NCBI GenBank assembly: GCA_965220855.1 | Contig: CBDCQY010000001.1 | Coordinates: 2,170,001 to 2,234,000 of the forward strand | Source of the DNA: Bin95 sp965220855 | GTDB taxonomy: Bacteria; Pseudomonadota; Alphaproteobacteria; Bin95 | Reading direction: 5' to 3' | Length of the DNA stretch: 64,000 nt | Shown: positions 55,376 through 63,494 of the stretch, piece after piece | How the letters are laid out: the number at the start of each line of letters is the position of its first letter | How positions within the stretch are numbered: the stretch's first letter is position 1 | Notes under the pieces: generated by a model | Told to the model about the DNA's origin: nothing | The model's input: the letters and a program-made list of their open reading frames with translations, nothing else | Database searches by the model: none | Made by a program: the position numbers and the translations under genes

Positions 55376-55403
55376 TTGTCCGCTCGCCGGCGCGCATTAT
55401 ACT
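55376..55403 (+). promoter_or_regulatory. Promoter of the bpt-gabD-rpiA-gor genes
   Basis: TTGTCC (55376-55381), 16 bases, then TATACT (55398-55403). The -10 matches 5 of 6 positions. The start of bpt is 30 bases after the -10 in a short A/T-richer patch. Confidence 0.55.
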
Positions 55404-55432
55404 CGCTCCAGAATTCACGCCCGGACGCGCTC

Positions 55433-56179
55433 ATGGACCTCGGCAAAGCCAGACGCCCGAAGCTTTTTCACGCCACCGCGCCCGGCCCCTGCCCCTATCT
55501 GCCCGACCGGGTGGAGCGCAAGCTCGTCGTCGAACTCGACGATACGGAGGTCGGCTCCCTCTATACCGACCTCTCCCGCGCCGGGTTCCGGCGCAGCCAC
55601 GGCTACGCCTATCGTCCGGCCTGCAAGCAATGCTCGGCCTGCGTGCCGGTGCGCATCCGGGTGGCGGACTACCGCGACAGCCGCTCGCTCGCCCGCGTGC
55701 GCCGGCGCAACCGCGATCTCGCCTGCGCGCTCCGCCCCGCCATCGGCACGGCCGAGCATTATGCGCTCTTCCGGCGCTATCAGACGGGCCGCCACGCCGA
55801 CAGCAACATGGCGGCGATGGACTTCTCCGACTATCGCAGCATGGTGGAGGAGACGCCGGTGTCGAGCTTCGTCATGGAGCTTCGCGACGCCGACGACCGG
55901 CTGGTCGGCGCCTGCCTCGCGGACTGGCTGGAGGACGGGCTCTCGGCTGTCTATAGCTTCTTCGACCCCGACGAGGCGCGGCGCAGCCTCGGCAGCGTCA
56001 TCATCCTGCGCCTGATCGAGACCGCGCGCGCCGCCGAACTCGACATGGTCTATCTCGGCTACTGGATTTCCGGCAGCGGCACGATGGACTACAAGCGGCG
56101 CTTCCCCGCCGTCGAGCGGCTCAACGACGCCCGGTGGACGCCGCTTCGCCCAGGAAGGGAGGCTCTCCCATGCAGCTGA
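55433..56179 (+). CDS. bpt: Aspartate/glutamate leucyltransferase (arginyl-tRNA-protein transferase family)
   Basis: Attaches leucine from leucyl-tRNA to proteins starting with Asp or Glu, marking them for Clp degradation (N-degron pathway). The 248-residue protein has the family's N-terminal ATE domain with CPYLPDRVERKLVVELDD and the Cys cluster RPACKQCSACVPVRI, and the C-terminal GNAT-like domain with DFSDYRSMVEETPVSSFVMELRD, SAVYSFFDPD and LGYWISGSGTMDYKRRF. Its stop overlaps the gabD start region by ten bases, so they are co-translated. Confidence 0.9.
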   Translation: MDLGKARRPKLFHATAPGPCPYLPDRVERKLVVELDDTEVGSLYTDLSRAGFRRSHGYAYRPACKQCSACVPVRIRVADYRDSRSLARVRRRNRDLACALRPAIGTAEHYALFRRYQTGRHADSNMAAMDFSDYRSMVEETPVSSFVMELRDADDRLVGACLADWLEDGLSAVYSFFDPDEARRSLGSVIILRLIETARAAELDMVYLGYWISGSGTMDYKRRFPAVERLNDARWTPLRPGREALPCS

Positions 56180-57621
56180 ACGACCCGCTCCTGCTGCGCC
56201 AGCAATGCTATATCGACGGCGCCTGGCATGACGCCGACAGCGGCGAGACCGTCGCCGTCACCAATCCCGCCACCGGCGAGACGATCGGCCATGTGCCCCG
56301 CATGGGCGCGGCCGAGACCAGGCGCGCCATCGAGGCCGCCGAACGCGCCTGGCCCGACTGGCGCGCCCGCACGGCGAAGGAGCGCGCGCTCATCCTGCGA
56401 CGCTGGCACGATCTGATGATGGCGCATCAGGAGGACCTGGCGGTGCTGATGACCGCCGAGCAGGGCAAGCCGCTGGCGGAATCGCGCGGCGAAATCGCCT
56501 ATGGCGCCTCCTTCATCGACTGGTTCGCCGAGGAGGGCCGGCGCATCTATGGCGACACCATCCCCGGCCATCAGGCCGACAAGCGCATTCTGGCCATCAA
56601 GCAGCCGATCGGCGTCTGCGCGGCGATCACGCCCTGGAATTTCCCCAATGCGATGATCACCCGCAAGGTCGGCCCGGCGCTGGCCGCGGGCTGCCCGATG
56701 GTGCTGAAGCCGGCCTCCGCGACACCCTTCTCGGCGCTCGCGCTGGCGGAGCTGGGCGAGCGCGCCGGTATCCCGAAGGGCGTGTTCAGCGTGGTGACCG
56801 GCGCTTCGGGCGCGATCGGCGAGGAGATGACCACCAGCCCGATCGTGCGCAAGCTCTCCTTCACCGGCTCGACCGAGATCGGCAAGCTGCTGATGGCCGG
56901 CTGCGCCAGCACCGTCAAGAAGGTGTCGCTGGAGCTCGGCGGCAATGCGCCCTTCATCGTCTTCGACGACGCCGATCTCGACGCCGCCGTGGAGGGGGCG
57001 CTCGCCTCCAAATATCGCAATATGGGGCAGACTTGCGTCTGCGCGAACCGGATTCTGGTCCAGTCCGGCGTCTATGAGGACTTCGCGGCCCGGCTGAGCC
57101 AGGCGGTCTCCGGCATGGCGGTCGGCGACGGCATGCAGGAGGGCGTGCTGCAGGGGCCGCTGATCGACATGGCTGCGGTCGAGAAGGTCGAGGAGCATAT
57201 CGAGGACGCGCTCGCCCAGGGCGCGCGCGTGGTGGTCGGCGGCGGACGGCACGAGCTCGGCGGCACCTTCTTCAAGCCGACCGTGCTGGCGGATGTGACG
57301 CCGGCGATGAAGGTGGCGCGCGAGGAGACCTTCGGCCCGCTCGCGCCGCTGTTCCGCTTCGAGACCGAGGGCGAGGCCATCGCCATGGCCAACGACACCG
57401 AATTCGGCCTCGCCGCCTATTTCTACACCCGCGACCTGGGCGCGGCCTGGCGCGTGGCGGAGGGCCTCGAATACGGCATCGTCGGCGTCAATACCGGCCT
57501 GATCTCCGCCGCCGAGGCGCCCTTCGGCGGCGTGAAGGAGTCCGGCATCGGCCGCGAAGGCTCGCATTACGGCATCGAGGACTATCTGGAAGTCAAATAT
57601 CTCTGTCTGGCCATCGACTGA
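56170..57621 (+). CDS. gabD: NAD(P)-dependent succinate-semialdehyde dehydrogenase
   Basis: Oxidises succinate semialdehyde to succinate. The 483-residue enzyme shows the GabD-type AITPWNFPNAMITRKVGPALAAGC, SFTGSTEIGK (NAD loop), VSLELGGNAPFIVFDDAD with the catalytic Glu, and GQTCVCANRILVQ with the nucleophilic Cys (about 287). The C-terminal AEAPFGGVKESGIGREGSHYGIEDYLEVKYLCL is GabD-like. ATG 56170 follows GGGAGG. Confidence 0.88.
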   Translation: MQLNDPLLLRQQCYIDGAWHDADSGETVAVTNPATGETIGHVPRMGAAETRRAIEAAERAWPDWRARTAKERALILRRWHDLMMAHQEDLAVLMTAEQGKPLAESRGEIAYGASFIDWFAEEGRRIYGDTIPGHQADKRILAIKQPIGVCAAITPWNFPNAMITRKVGPALAAGCPMVLKPASATPFSALALAELGERAGIPKGVFSVVTGASGAIGEEMTTSPIVRKLSFTGSTEIGKLLMAGCASTVKKVSLELGGNAPFIVFDDADLDAAVEGALASKYRNMGQTCVCANRILVQSGVYEDFAARLSQAVSGMAVGDGMQEGVLQGPLIDMAAVEKVEEHIEDALAQGARVVVGGGRHELGGTFFKPTVLADVTPAMKVAREETFGPLAPLFRFETEGEAIAMANDTEFGLAAYFYTRDLGAAWRVAEGLEYGIVGVNTGLISAAEAPFGGVKESGIGREGSHYGIEDYLEVKYLCLAID

Positions 57622-57624
57622 CCC

Positions 57625-58296
57625 TTGGACGCCGACCGGGAGAAGCGCCTGGCGGCGGCGCGCGCCGTCGCCCTGATCGAGCCCGGCATGACCGTCGGCC
57701 TCGGCACCGGCAGCACGGCCGCCCACGCCGTGCGCCTGATCGGCGCGCGCGTGACCGACGGGTTGCGGATTTGCGGCGTGCCGACCTCGCGGCAGACCGC
57801 CCGGCTCGCGCGCGAACTGGGCATCCCGCTGCTCGATCTGAACGATGTCCCCTCCGTCGATCTCGCCATCGACGGCGCGGACGAGGTGGACCCGGCGAAG
57901 CGCTGCATCAAGGGCGGCGGCGGCGCGCTGCTGCATGAGAAGATCGTCGCCAGCGCGGCGAAGCGCCTGGTGATTATCGTCGATTCCGGCAAGCTCGTCC
58001 GCCGGCTGGGCGCCTTCCCGCTGCCGGTGGAAGTGGTGCCGTTCGCCCGCGAGCAGGTGCGCCGGCTGGTGGCGAGCCTGGGCGCCGACGCGACCCTGCG
58101 CGCCGGTCCCGACGGGCCGTTCGTGACGGATGAGGGCAATCTCATTCTCGACTGCCGCTTCGGCGAGATCGCGGATGCGGCCGCGCTCGCCGCGCGGCTC
58201 GACGCGGCGCCGGGCGTCGTCGGACACGGGCTGTTCGTCGCCATGGCCGACGATGCGATCGTGGGCCATGGCGACGGTGCGTATTTCATGGAGTGA
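57625..58296 (+). CDS. rpiA: Ribose-5-phosphate isomerase A
   Basis: Interconverts ribose-5-phosphate and ribulose-5-phosphate in the pentose phosphate pathway. The 223-residue enzyme has GLGTGSTAAHAVRLIG, DLAIDGADEVDP with the catalytic Asp, IKGGGGALLHEKIVASAAKRLVIIVDSGK with the Glu and Lys, and VEVVPFAREQV. It starts with TTG three bases after the gabD stop. Its product feeds NADPH-linked metabolism used by the next gene. Confidence 0.92.
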   Translation: MDADREKRLAAARAVALIEPGMTVGLGTGSTAAHAVRLIGARVTDGLRICGVPTSRQTARLARELGIPLLDLNDVPSVDLAIDGADEVDPAKRCIKGGGGALLHEKIVASAAKRLVIIVDSGKLVRRLGAFPLPVEVVPFAREQVRRLVASLGADATLRAGPDGPFVTDEGNLILDCRFGEIADAAALAARLDAAPGVVGHGLFVAMADDAIVGHGDGAYFME

Positions 58297-58307
58297 GGCC
58301 GGAGGAC

Positions 58308-59648
58308 ATGGCGCAATACGACTACGATCTCTTCGTGATCGGCGCGGGCTCGGGCGGCGTGCGCGCCGCGCGCATCGCCGCCGGGCATGGCGCGCGGGTC
58401 GGCATCTGCGAGCAGAGCCGGGTGGGGGGCACCTGCGTCATTCGCGGCTGCATCCCGAAGAAGCTGCTGGTCTATGCGGCCCATTTCGCGCGCGATTTCG
58501 AGGACGCCGCCGCCTATGGCTGGGCGCCCGGCCTTCCCGATTTCGACTGGGGCCGCCTGATCGCCAACAAGGACCGGGAGATCGACCGGCTGAACGGCAT
58601 CTATCTGTCGCTGCTCGCGGACGCCGGCGTCGATCTGGTCGAGGAGCGCGGCGTGCTGGAGGACGCCCACACCGTCAGCCTCGCCGGGCGGCGCATCACG
58701 GCCGAGAAGCTGCTGATCGCCACCGGCGGCTGGCCCTGGACGCCGGACATTCCGGGCGTCGAGCACGCCATTTCGTCCAACGAGGCGCTGGAGCTCAAGA
58801 CCCGCCCGGAGCGCGTGCTGATCGTCGGCGGCGGCTATATCGCGGTCGAGTTCGCGGGCATCTTTCACGGCCTGGGCGCCGAGACCGTGCAGATGATCCG
58901 CGCCGAGCATCTGCTGAACGGCTTCGATGACGACATCCGCCGGGAGCTCGGCCAGCAGATGCGGGCCGACGGCGTGGAGCTGGTCAACCGCACGAACCCG
59001 ACCGCCATCGAGAAGACGGAGACCGGCTTCCGGGTCGCGACCGACGCCGGGCGGGAGATCGAGGCCGACCTGGTGCTGTTCGCCACCGGGCGCCATCCCA
59101 ACACCGCCGGCCTCGGGCTGGAGGCGGCGGGCGTCGCGCTCGACGGGAAGGGCGCGGTCGCGGTGGATGCCGACTCGCGAAGCTCGGTTGCCAACATCTA
59201 CGCCATCGGCGATGTGACCGACCGGCTGGCGCTGACGCCGGTGGCGATCCGCGAGGGCCACGCCTTCGCCGACACGGCGTTCGGCGGCAAACCCTGGCGG
59301 GCGGACCACCGCGATGTGCCGACGGCGGTGTTCAGCCAGCCGCCGATCGGCACGGTCGGCCTGACCGAGGCCGAGGCCCGCGACCGGCATGGCGAGGTCC
59401 AGGTCTATCGCAGCCGCTTCCGGCCCCTGAAGCACACGCTGACCGGTCGCGACGAGTTCACGCTGATGAAGCTGGTGGTCGAGCCGGCGGGCGGGCGCGT
59501 GCTGGGCGCGCACATGATCGGCGCCGACGCGCCGGAGATCGCCCAGGGCCTCGGCATCGCCATCAAGATGGGCGCAACCAAGGCGCAGTTCGACGCAACG
59601 GTCGGCATCCACCCGACCGCCGCCGAAGAATTCGTGACCATGCGTTAG
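58308..59648 (+). CDS. gor: Glutathione-disulfide reductase
   Basis: Reduces glutathione disulfide. The 446-residue flavoprotein has FAD loop VIGAGSGGVRAARIAAGHGA, the redox pair CVIRGC in GGTCVIRGCIPKKLLVYA, NAD(P)H loop IVGGGYIAVEFAGIFHGLGAE, and the C-terminal HPTAAEEF with the catalytic His-Glu. The NADPH fingerprint is not typical, because IRAEHLLNG stands where the Arg-rich 2'-phosphate site lies, but overall the protein is Gor-like. GGAGG precedes ATG 58308. Confidence 0.88.
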   Translation: MAQYDYDLFVIGAGSGGVRAARIAAGHGARVGICEQSRVGGTCVIRGCIPKKLLVYAAHFARDFEDAAAYGWAPGLPDFDWGRLIANKDREIDRLNGIYLSLLADAGVDLVEERGVLEDAHTVSLAGRRITAEKLLIATGGWPWTPDIPGVEHAISSNEALELKTRPERVLIVGGGYIAVEFAGIFHGLGAETVQMIRAEHLLNGFDDDIRRELGQQMRADGVELVNRTNPTAIEKTETGFRVATDAGREIEADLVLFATGRHPNTAGLGLEAAGVALDGKGAVAVDADSRSSVANIYAIGDVTDRLALTPVAIREGHAFADTAFGGKPWRADHRDVPTAVFSQPPIGTVGLTEAEARDRHGEVQVYRSRFRPLKHTLTGRDEFTLMKLVVEPAGGRVLGAHMIGADAPEIAQGLGIAIKMGATKAQFDATVGIHPTAAEEFVTMR

Positions 59649-59669
59649 CCGGCGTGACCGGCCCGCCGG

Positions 59670-59801
59670 TCAGGGAAGCAGCTTCAACAGCCCGACGATC
59701 AGGGCGGCCTGGAGCGCCGCGACCGCATATATCTTGCCGGTCAGCTCCGCCTTGAGATTTGCAAGGTCCGCCTTGGTCGCCAGTCGATCGCTTTTCGCCA
59801 T
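59670..59801 (-). CDS. 43-residue membrane-anchored coiled-coil peptide
   Basis: A short gene on the minus strand. ATG 59801 has GGAG eight to nine bases upstream; an in-frame ATG at 59813 has none. The product starts MAKSDRLATKADLANLKAEL (amphipathic coil), then a hydrophobic stretch ALQAALIVGLLKLL at the C-terminus. The ATKADLANLKAEL pattern with a terminal membrane helix resembles the short DUF1640/CCDC90-like proteins. It follows the ThDP enzyme gene by 23 bases. A function is unknown. Confidence 0.6.
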   Translation of the reverse strand: MAKSDRLATKADLANLKAELTGKIYAVAALQAALIVGLLKLLP

Positions 59802-59824
59802 ATTGCGCTCCATGTCAGTCCCGC

Positions 59825-61447
59825 CTACTGGCGCGATACCTCGACCTCCTTGCAGGTGATGAATTCCAGCAACGCCGGCTGGCCCGCCTCCGTCGCGGCG
59901 ATGCCGCGCGCGATTGCCGCCTGGATGTCGCCCGGATCGGTCACGCGCTCGCCATAGCCGCCGAAGGCGCGCGCCATGGCGGCATAGTCGCCGGAAATGT
60001 CGGTCGCGCGGAACTTCTCGGTCGAGACCGGCATCACCTTGAGTTCGATCGCCATGGAATAATTGTTGAGCAGGATGGAGAGGATCGGGATGCGCTCGCG
60101 CACCGCGGTCTCGAAATCCATGCCGGTGAAGCCGATCGCCGCATCTCCCCAGACATTGATGCAGAGCTTCTCCGGGCAGGCGAGCTTGGCGCCCATGGCG
60201 AGGCCGAGGCCGTAGCCGAGCTGCGTGGTCTTGCCCCAGCCGAGATAGGAGAGCGGCTCGGTGGCGCGCCAGAAGGGCGAAAGCTGGTCGCGCGGGCTGC
60301 CGGCGTCATGGGTGATGATGACGTTTCGCTTGTCCACCGCGCGTTCGAGTTCGGCCAGCACGCGATAGGGGTTGAGCGGCGTCTCGTCGCTGGTGCGCTT
60401 GGCCTCCCATTCGGCGAGCCAGCTTTCCATGCCGGCGGCGATCTCGGCCGCCACCGGCCCGGCGTCGCGCGCCGCCTCGCCCTCCAGCGCCGCCAGCAGC
60501 GCATCCAGCGTCAGCCCCGCATCGCCCAGCAGGCCGAGCCTGGCCGGCACATCCTTGTTCAGGTCCATGGAGTCGAGCGTGGCGTGGATGACGGTTTTGC
60601 CCTTCGGCATGGAGACGCCGAAATTGGTTTCGGTGAAGCTGCAGCCGACGCCCAGGATGAGGTCCGCGCGGTCGAGGAAGCTGCGCACCGGGCGCGGCAT
60701 GGCGACGCCGCCGGAGCCGAGGCTGAGCGCATGATCCTCCGGAAAGGCGCTCTTGCCGCCGAGGCTGGTGCAGACCGGGATCGCCAGTTTCTCCGCCAGC
60801 GCCTTCAGCTGCGGCCAGGCGCGGGCGTAGTGGACGCCCTGTCCGGCGTAGATCACCGGCCGGCTGGCGGCCGAGAGCATTGCCGCCGCCTCGGCGACGG
60901 CTGCCGGGTCAGGACCGCTGCGGGTGGAGAGCACCGGCTCGTATGCGAGTTCGCCCGGCAGTTCCTCGTTCATCAGGTCGGAGGGCACCTCGACCACCAC
61001 GGGGCCGCCGCGCCCGTTGCGCAGCCGGCTGAAGGCGCGGCGCAGCACATTCGCCACCTCGCCCGCGGACGCGATCGGCTCGGTCGATTTGGCGACCGGC
61101 TTCATCGCCAAGGTCGAGTTGAAGTTGGGGTGGATATGGGCGATGCGGCGCGCATAGCCCATCGGCAGCACCAGGATCGGGGCCGACTCCCCGAAGGCCT
61201 GGGCGACGCCGCCATAGGCGTTCTCGGCGCCCGGGCCGTGCTGCATGGCGAAGACGCCGATGCTGCGCCCGGAGGTCAGGCGCGAGATCGCGTCGGCCAT
61301 ATGCAGGCCGATGCGCTCCTGGCGCACGATGATCGGGCGGATGTCGAGATGCGCGGCATATTCCAGGATATGGTTCACCGGATAGCCGATGAGCAGCTCG
61401 ACGCCTTCGCGCCTCAGGATTTCCGAAATCGCTTCGACGGCCTTCAT
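59825..61447 (-). CDS. Thiamine-diphosphate-dependent enzyme (acetolactate synthase-like)
   Basis: A 540-residue ThDP enzyme with the three-domain layout. The N-terminal Pyr domain has GYPVNHILEYAA and the catalytic Glu in VRQERIGLHMADAISRLT; the middle domain is about 190-320; the PP domain has ThDP/Mg site INVWGDAAIGFTGMDFETA and LNNYSMA (GD-x(25-30)-NN). It probably decarboxylates or ligates 2-oxo-acids; acetolactate synthase is the nominal match but regulatory subunit IlvH is not adjacent, and related enzymes act on oxalyl-CoA, sulfoacetaldehyde or benzoylformate. The function is therefore open. Confidence 0.85.
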   Translation of the reverse strand: MKAVEAISEILRREGVELLIGYPVNHILEYAAHLDIRPIIVRQERIGLHMADAISRLTSGRSIGVFAMQHGPGAENAYGGVAQAFGESAPILVLPMGYARRIAHIHPNFNSTLAMKPVAKSTEPIASAGEVANVLRRAFSRLRNGRGGPVVVEVPSDLMNEELPGELAYEPVLSTRSGPDPAAVAEAAAMLSAASRPVIYAGQGVHYARAWPQLKALAEKLAIPVCTSLGGKSAFPEDHALSLGSGGVAMPRPVRSFLDRADLILGVGCSFTETNFGVSMPKGKTVIHATLDSMDLNKDVPARLGLLGDAGLTLDALLAALEGEAARDAGPVAAEIAAGMESWLAEWEAKRTSDETPLNPYRVLAELERAVDKRNVIITHDAGSPRDQLSPFWRATEPLSYLGWGKTTQLGYGLGLAMGAKLACPEKLCINVWGDAAIGFTGMDFETAVRERIPILSILLNNYSMAIELKVMPVSTEKFRATDISGDYAAMARAFGGYGERVTDPGDIQAAIARGIAATEAGQPALLEFITCKEVEVSRQ

Positions 61448-61561
61448 GGGGATATCGCTCCTGCAGGTTCCGCCCCAAGCTTGCCCAAGCCGGACGCGCG
61501 AGGGAAGGGCCGGCGTGCGATAATGTGTGTATGATCTCGATGACCGGTTGGAGCGGATGGC

Positions 61562-62581
61562 ATGAAAACGGTGTCGGCGGCGGAAGCGAAGGCGCGCATC
61601 GTGACAGCGGAGCGTATCGCCGATGCGCCGCCGGCGCTGCTAAGCGCGGCCGAGGCGGTGGTGCGGGACAATCCGGAGGTCTCGGCCGTGCTGCTGTTCG
61701 GCTCGCGGGCGCGGGGCGACCACCGGCCGGACAGCGATTGGGACCTGGCTTTCGTCACCTGCGGCGAGCGGGTGCGCCGGCGGGCGCCCGCCGGCTGGCG
61801 GCGGCCCGACGGCTTCCGGGTCGATTGCGTGCAGGTTCCCGCCGCCGTGCTGCGCCTGAAGGCGAATGCGCTCCGCCATGTCGCCTGCCCGATCGCCCGC
61901 GAAGGACGCCTGCTGGTCGGCGCCTGGCAAAAGCCGCGAAAGCTGGAAAGGCCCGCAATGGAACTGGAGCAATATGAGACTCTGCTGCAGGGCGCATTCC
62001 GGTTCGTCGATCTTGCAGCCAGAGATGCAGCCTCGCTTCCCGATGCGCTGGGCGAGCGGCAGGACGCCGCGATATGCCACAATATCGTCTCCTGGAGCGC
62101 GGATGCGGCGGAATATCTCGCCAAAGCGATGCTGGGCCGGCTCGGCGTCGATTACCTGAGGACGCACGATCTGGAGAAACTGGCGGAGTTGTTCGGCGAC
62201 GCCCATCCGGGGCTGCGCGACGCCGTTCGGGCGTTGAACGGCGACAGCCGGCTGGATCATGTCGCGGGCTACGGGGCGGACCATTCGGGCGAGGACGGGC
62301 GGCGCGCGGCAGCGCGGCTCGCCGGCGTGCTGCGGCTGCTGGCGGAGGAGCTGCGGGCGGCCGGCGACGACTCCCGCTTTGCGGCCTATGCGGCGGAGAC
62401 CGCGCCCGGCATGGGCCGCGCCTTCGCAGCCCGCGCGGCGGAACTGCGGCGGGCCGGCGGGGTCGGGGCGGAGCCGCCGGAAAACCCGCTCGTCGCCGCC
62501 ATCATGGCCGAACGGCCGGGCCTCGCCGACGCGCTGCACGCGGCGGGCGCGGCGATTTCTCAAGAGCGAGCATCGCGATGA
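61562..62581 (+). CDS. Fused nucleotidyltransferase-HEPN domain protein
   Basis: The 339-residue protein joins an MNT-type nucleotidyltransferase (about 25-125; VLLFGSRARGDHRP with the Asp triad DSDWD at 57-61 and Asp88 in RVDCVQV) to a HEPN domain (about 132-235; AEYLAKAMLGRLGVDYLRTHDLEKLAEL). MNT and HEPN are usually encoded as two separate genes forming a toxin-antitoxin pair, where HEPN is an RNase toxin and MNT neutralises it by nucleotidylation. A single fused protein is unusual. A C-terminal segment (about 245-339) is helical and unrecognised. GATAAT at 61519 may be its -10. Confidence 0.8.
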   Translation: MKTVSAAEAKARIVTAERIADAPPALLSAAEAVVRDNPEVSAVLLFGSRARGDHRPDSDWDLAFVTCGERVRRRAPAGWRRPDGFRVDCVQVPAAVLRLKANALRHVACPIAREGRLLVGAWQKPRKLERPAMELEQYETLLQGAFRFVDLAARDAASLPDALGERQDAAICHNIVSWSADAAEYLAKAMLGRLGVDYLRTHDLEKLAELFGDAHPGLRDAVRALNGDSRLDHVAGYGADHSGEDGRRAAARLAGVLRLLAEELRAAGDDSRFAAYAAETAPGMGRAFAARAAELRRAGGVGAEPPENPLVAAIMAERPGLADALHAAGAAISQERASR

Positions 62582-63453
62582 CGGGGACGATAGAGACGGT
62601 CGGCATTTTCAGTCCGGGCGATATGGGGCAGGGCGTCGGGCGCGTGCTGCGGGAGAGCAACGGGCTCCGCGTGGTGACCGACCTCTCCGGGCGCAGCGAG
62701 CGGACGCGCGGCCTCGCCGCAAATGCCGGCTTCGAGGATCTGGGCTCGGCCGACGCGGTCATCGAGGCCTCCGACCTCATCCTGTCGATCATGCCGCCGG
62801 CGGCGGCCGAGGGTTTCGCGGCTGCACTCGCGCCGAAGATCGGCGCCGAAGGCCCGCTGTTCGCCGACATGAACGCCATTGCGCCTGCAACCGTGCGCCG
62901 CATCGCCGGCTTCTTCCCCGAGGACCGCTTCGTGGATGGCGGGATCGTCGGCCCGGCGCCGGGCGGTGCGAAGCCGACCCGCTTCTATGTCTCCGGTGTC
63001 CCGGCGGCGGCGCTGGAGGCGCTGGCGTCGCGCTATATCCGCCTCTGCCCGCTCGGCCCGGAGGTCGGCCGCGCCTCGGCCCAGAAGATGCTCTATTCGG
63101 CGCTCAACAAGGGCGGTTGGGCCTTGCAGGCGACGGTGCTGATCGCCGCCGAGCGCGCCGGCCTCGCGGAGGAACTGGACGCCGAACTGGCCTTCAGCCA
63201 GCCGGAGTTGCGGGGCCGCATGGAGCGCGTCGGCCTGCTGGCGGCCGATGCGGAGCGCTTTCATCCCGAAATGGCCGAGATCGCGGCCTTCTTCGAGGAA
63301 CTCGGGCTTGCCGGCGGTTTCCACCGGGGCGCGGAAGAGCTGTTCCGCCTGCTGGCGCGGACGCCGCTCGCCGAAGAGACGCGCGAGACCTGGGACCGCT
63401 CCCGCCCGCTCGGCGAGTCGGTGCGCATTTTCGCCGAAGCCGTGGACGACTAA
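62578..63453 (+). CDS. NAD(P)-dependent dehydrogenase with a DUF1932 C-terminal domain
   Basis: A 291-residue protein of the 6-phosphogluconate dehydrogenase-like superfamily: NAD-binding TVGIFSPGDMGQGVGRVL (about 6-24), IMPPAAAEGFAAAL, and DGGIVGPAPGGAKPTRFYVSG; the C-terminal part VGRASAQKMLYSALNKGGWALQATVLIAAERAGL has the DUF1932 pattern with the catalytic-type Lys. ATG overlaps the fused nucleotidyltransferase stop (ATGA). Its substrate is unknown; members act on beta-hydroxyacids. Confidence 0.82.
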   Translation: MTGTIETVGIFSPGDMGQGVGRVLRESNGLRVVTDLSGRSERTRGLAANAGFEDLGSADAVIEASDLILSIMPPAAAEGFAAALAPKIGAEGPLFADMNAIAPATVRRIAGFFPEDRFVDGGIVGPAPGGAKPTRFYVSGVPAAALEALASRYIRLCPLGPEVGRASAQKMLYSALNKGGWALQATVLIAAERAGLAEELDAELAFSQPELRGRMERVGLLAADAERFHPEMAEIAAFFEELGLAGGFHRGAEELFRLLARTPLAEETRETWDRSRPLGESVRIFAEAVDD

Positions 63454-63494
63454 ACTGGCGCAGCAGGAATAACGGCTACGATCGGGAGGCGGCG

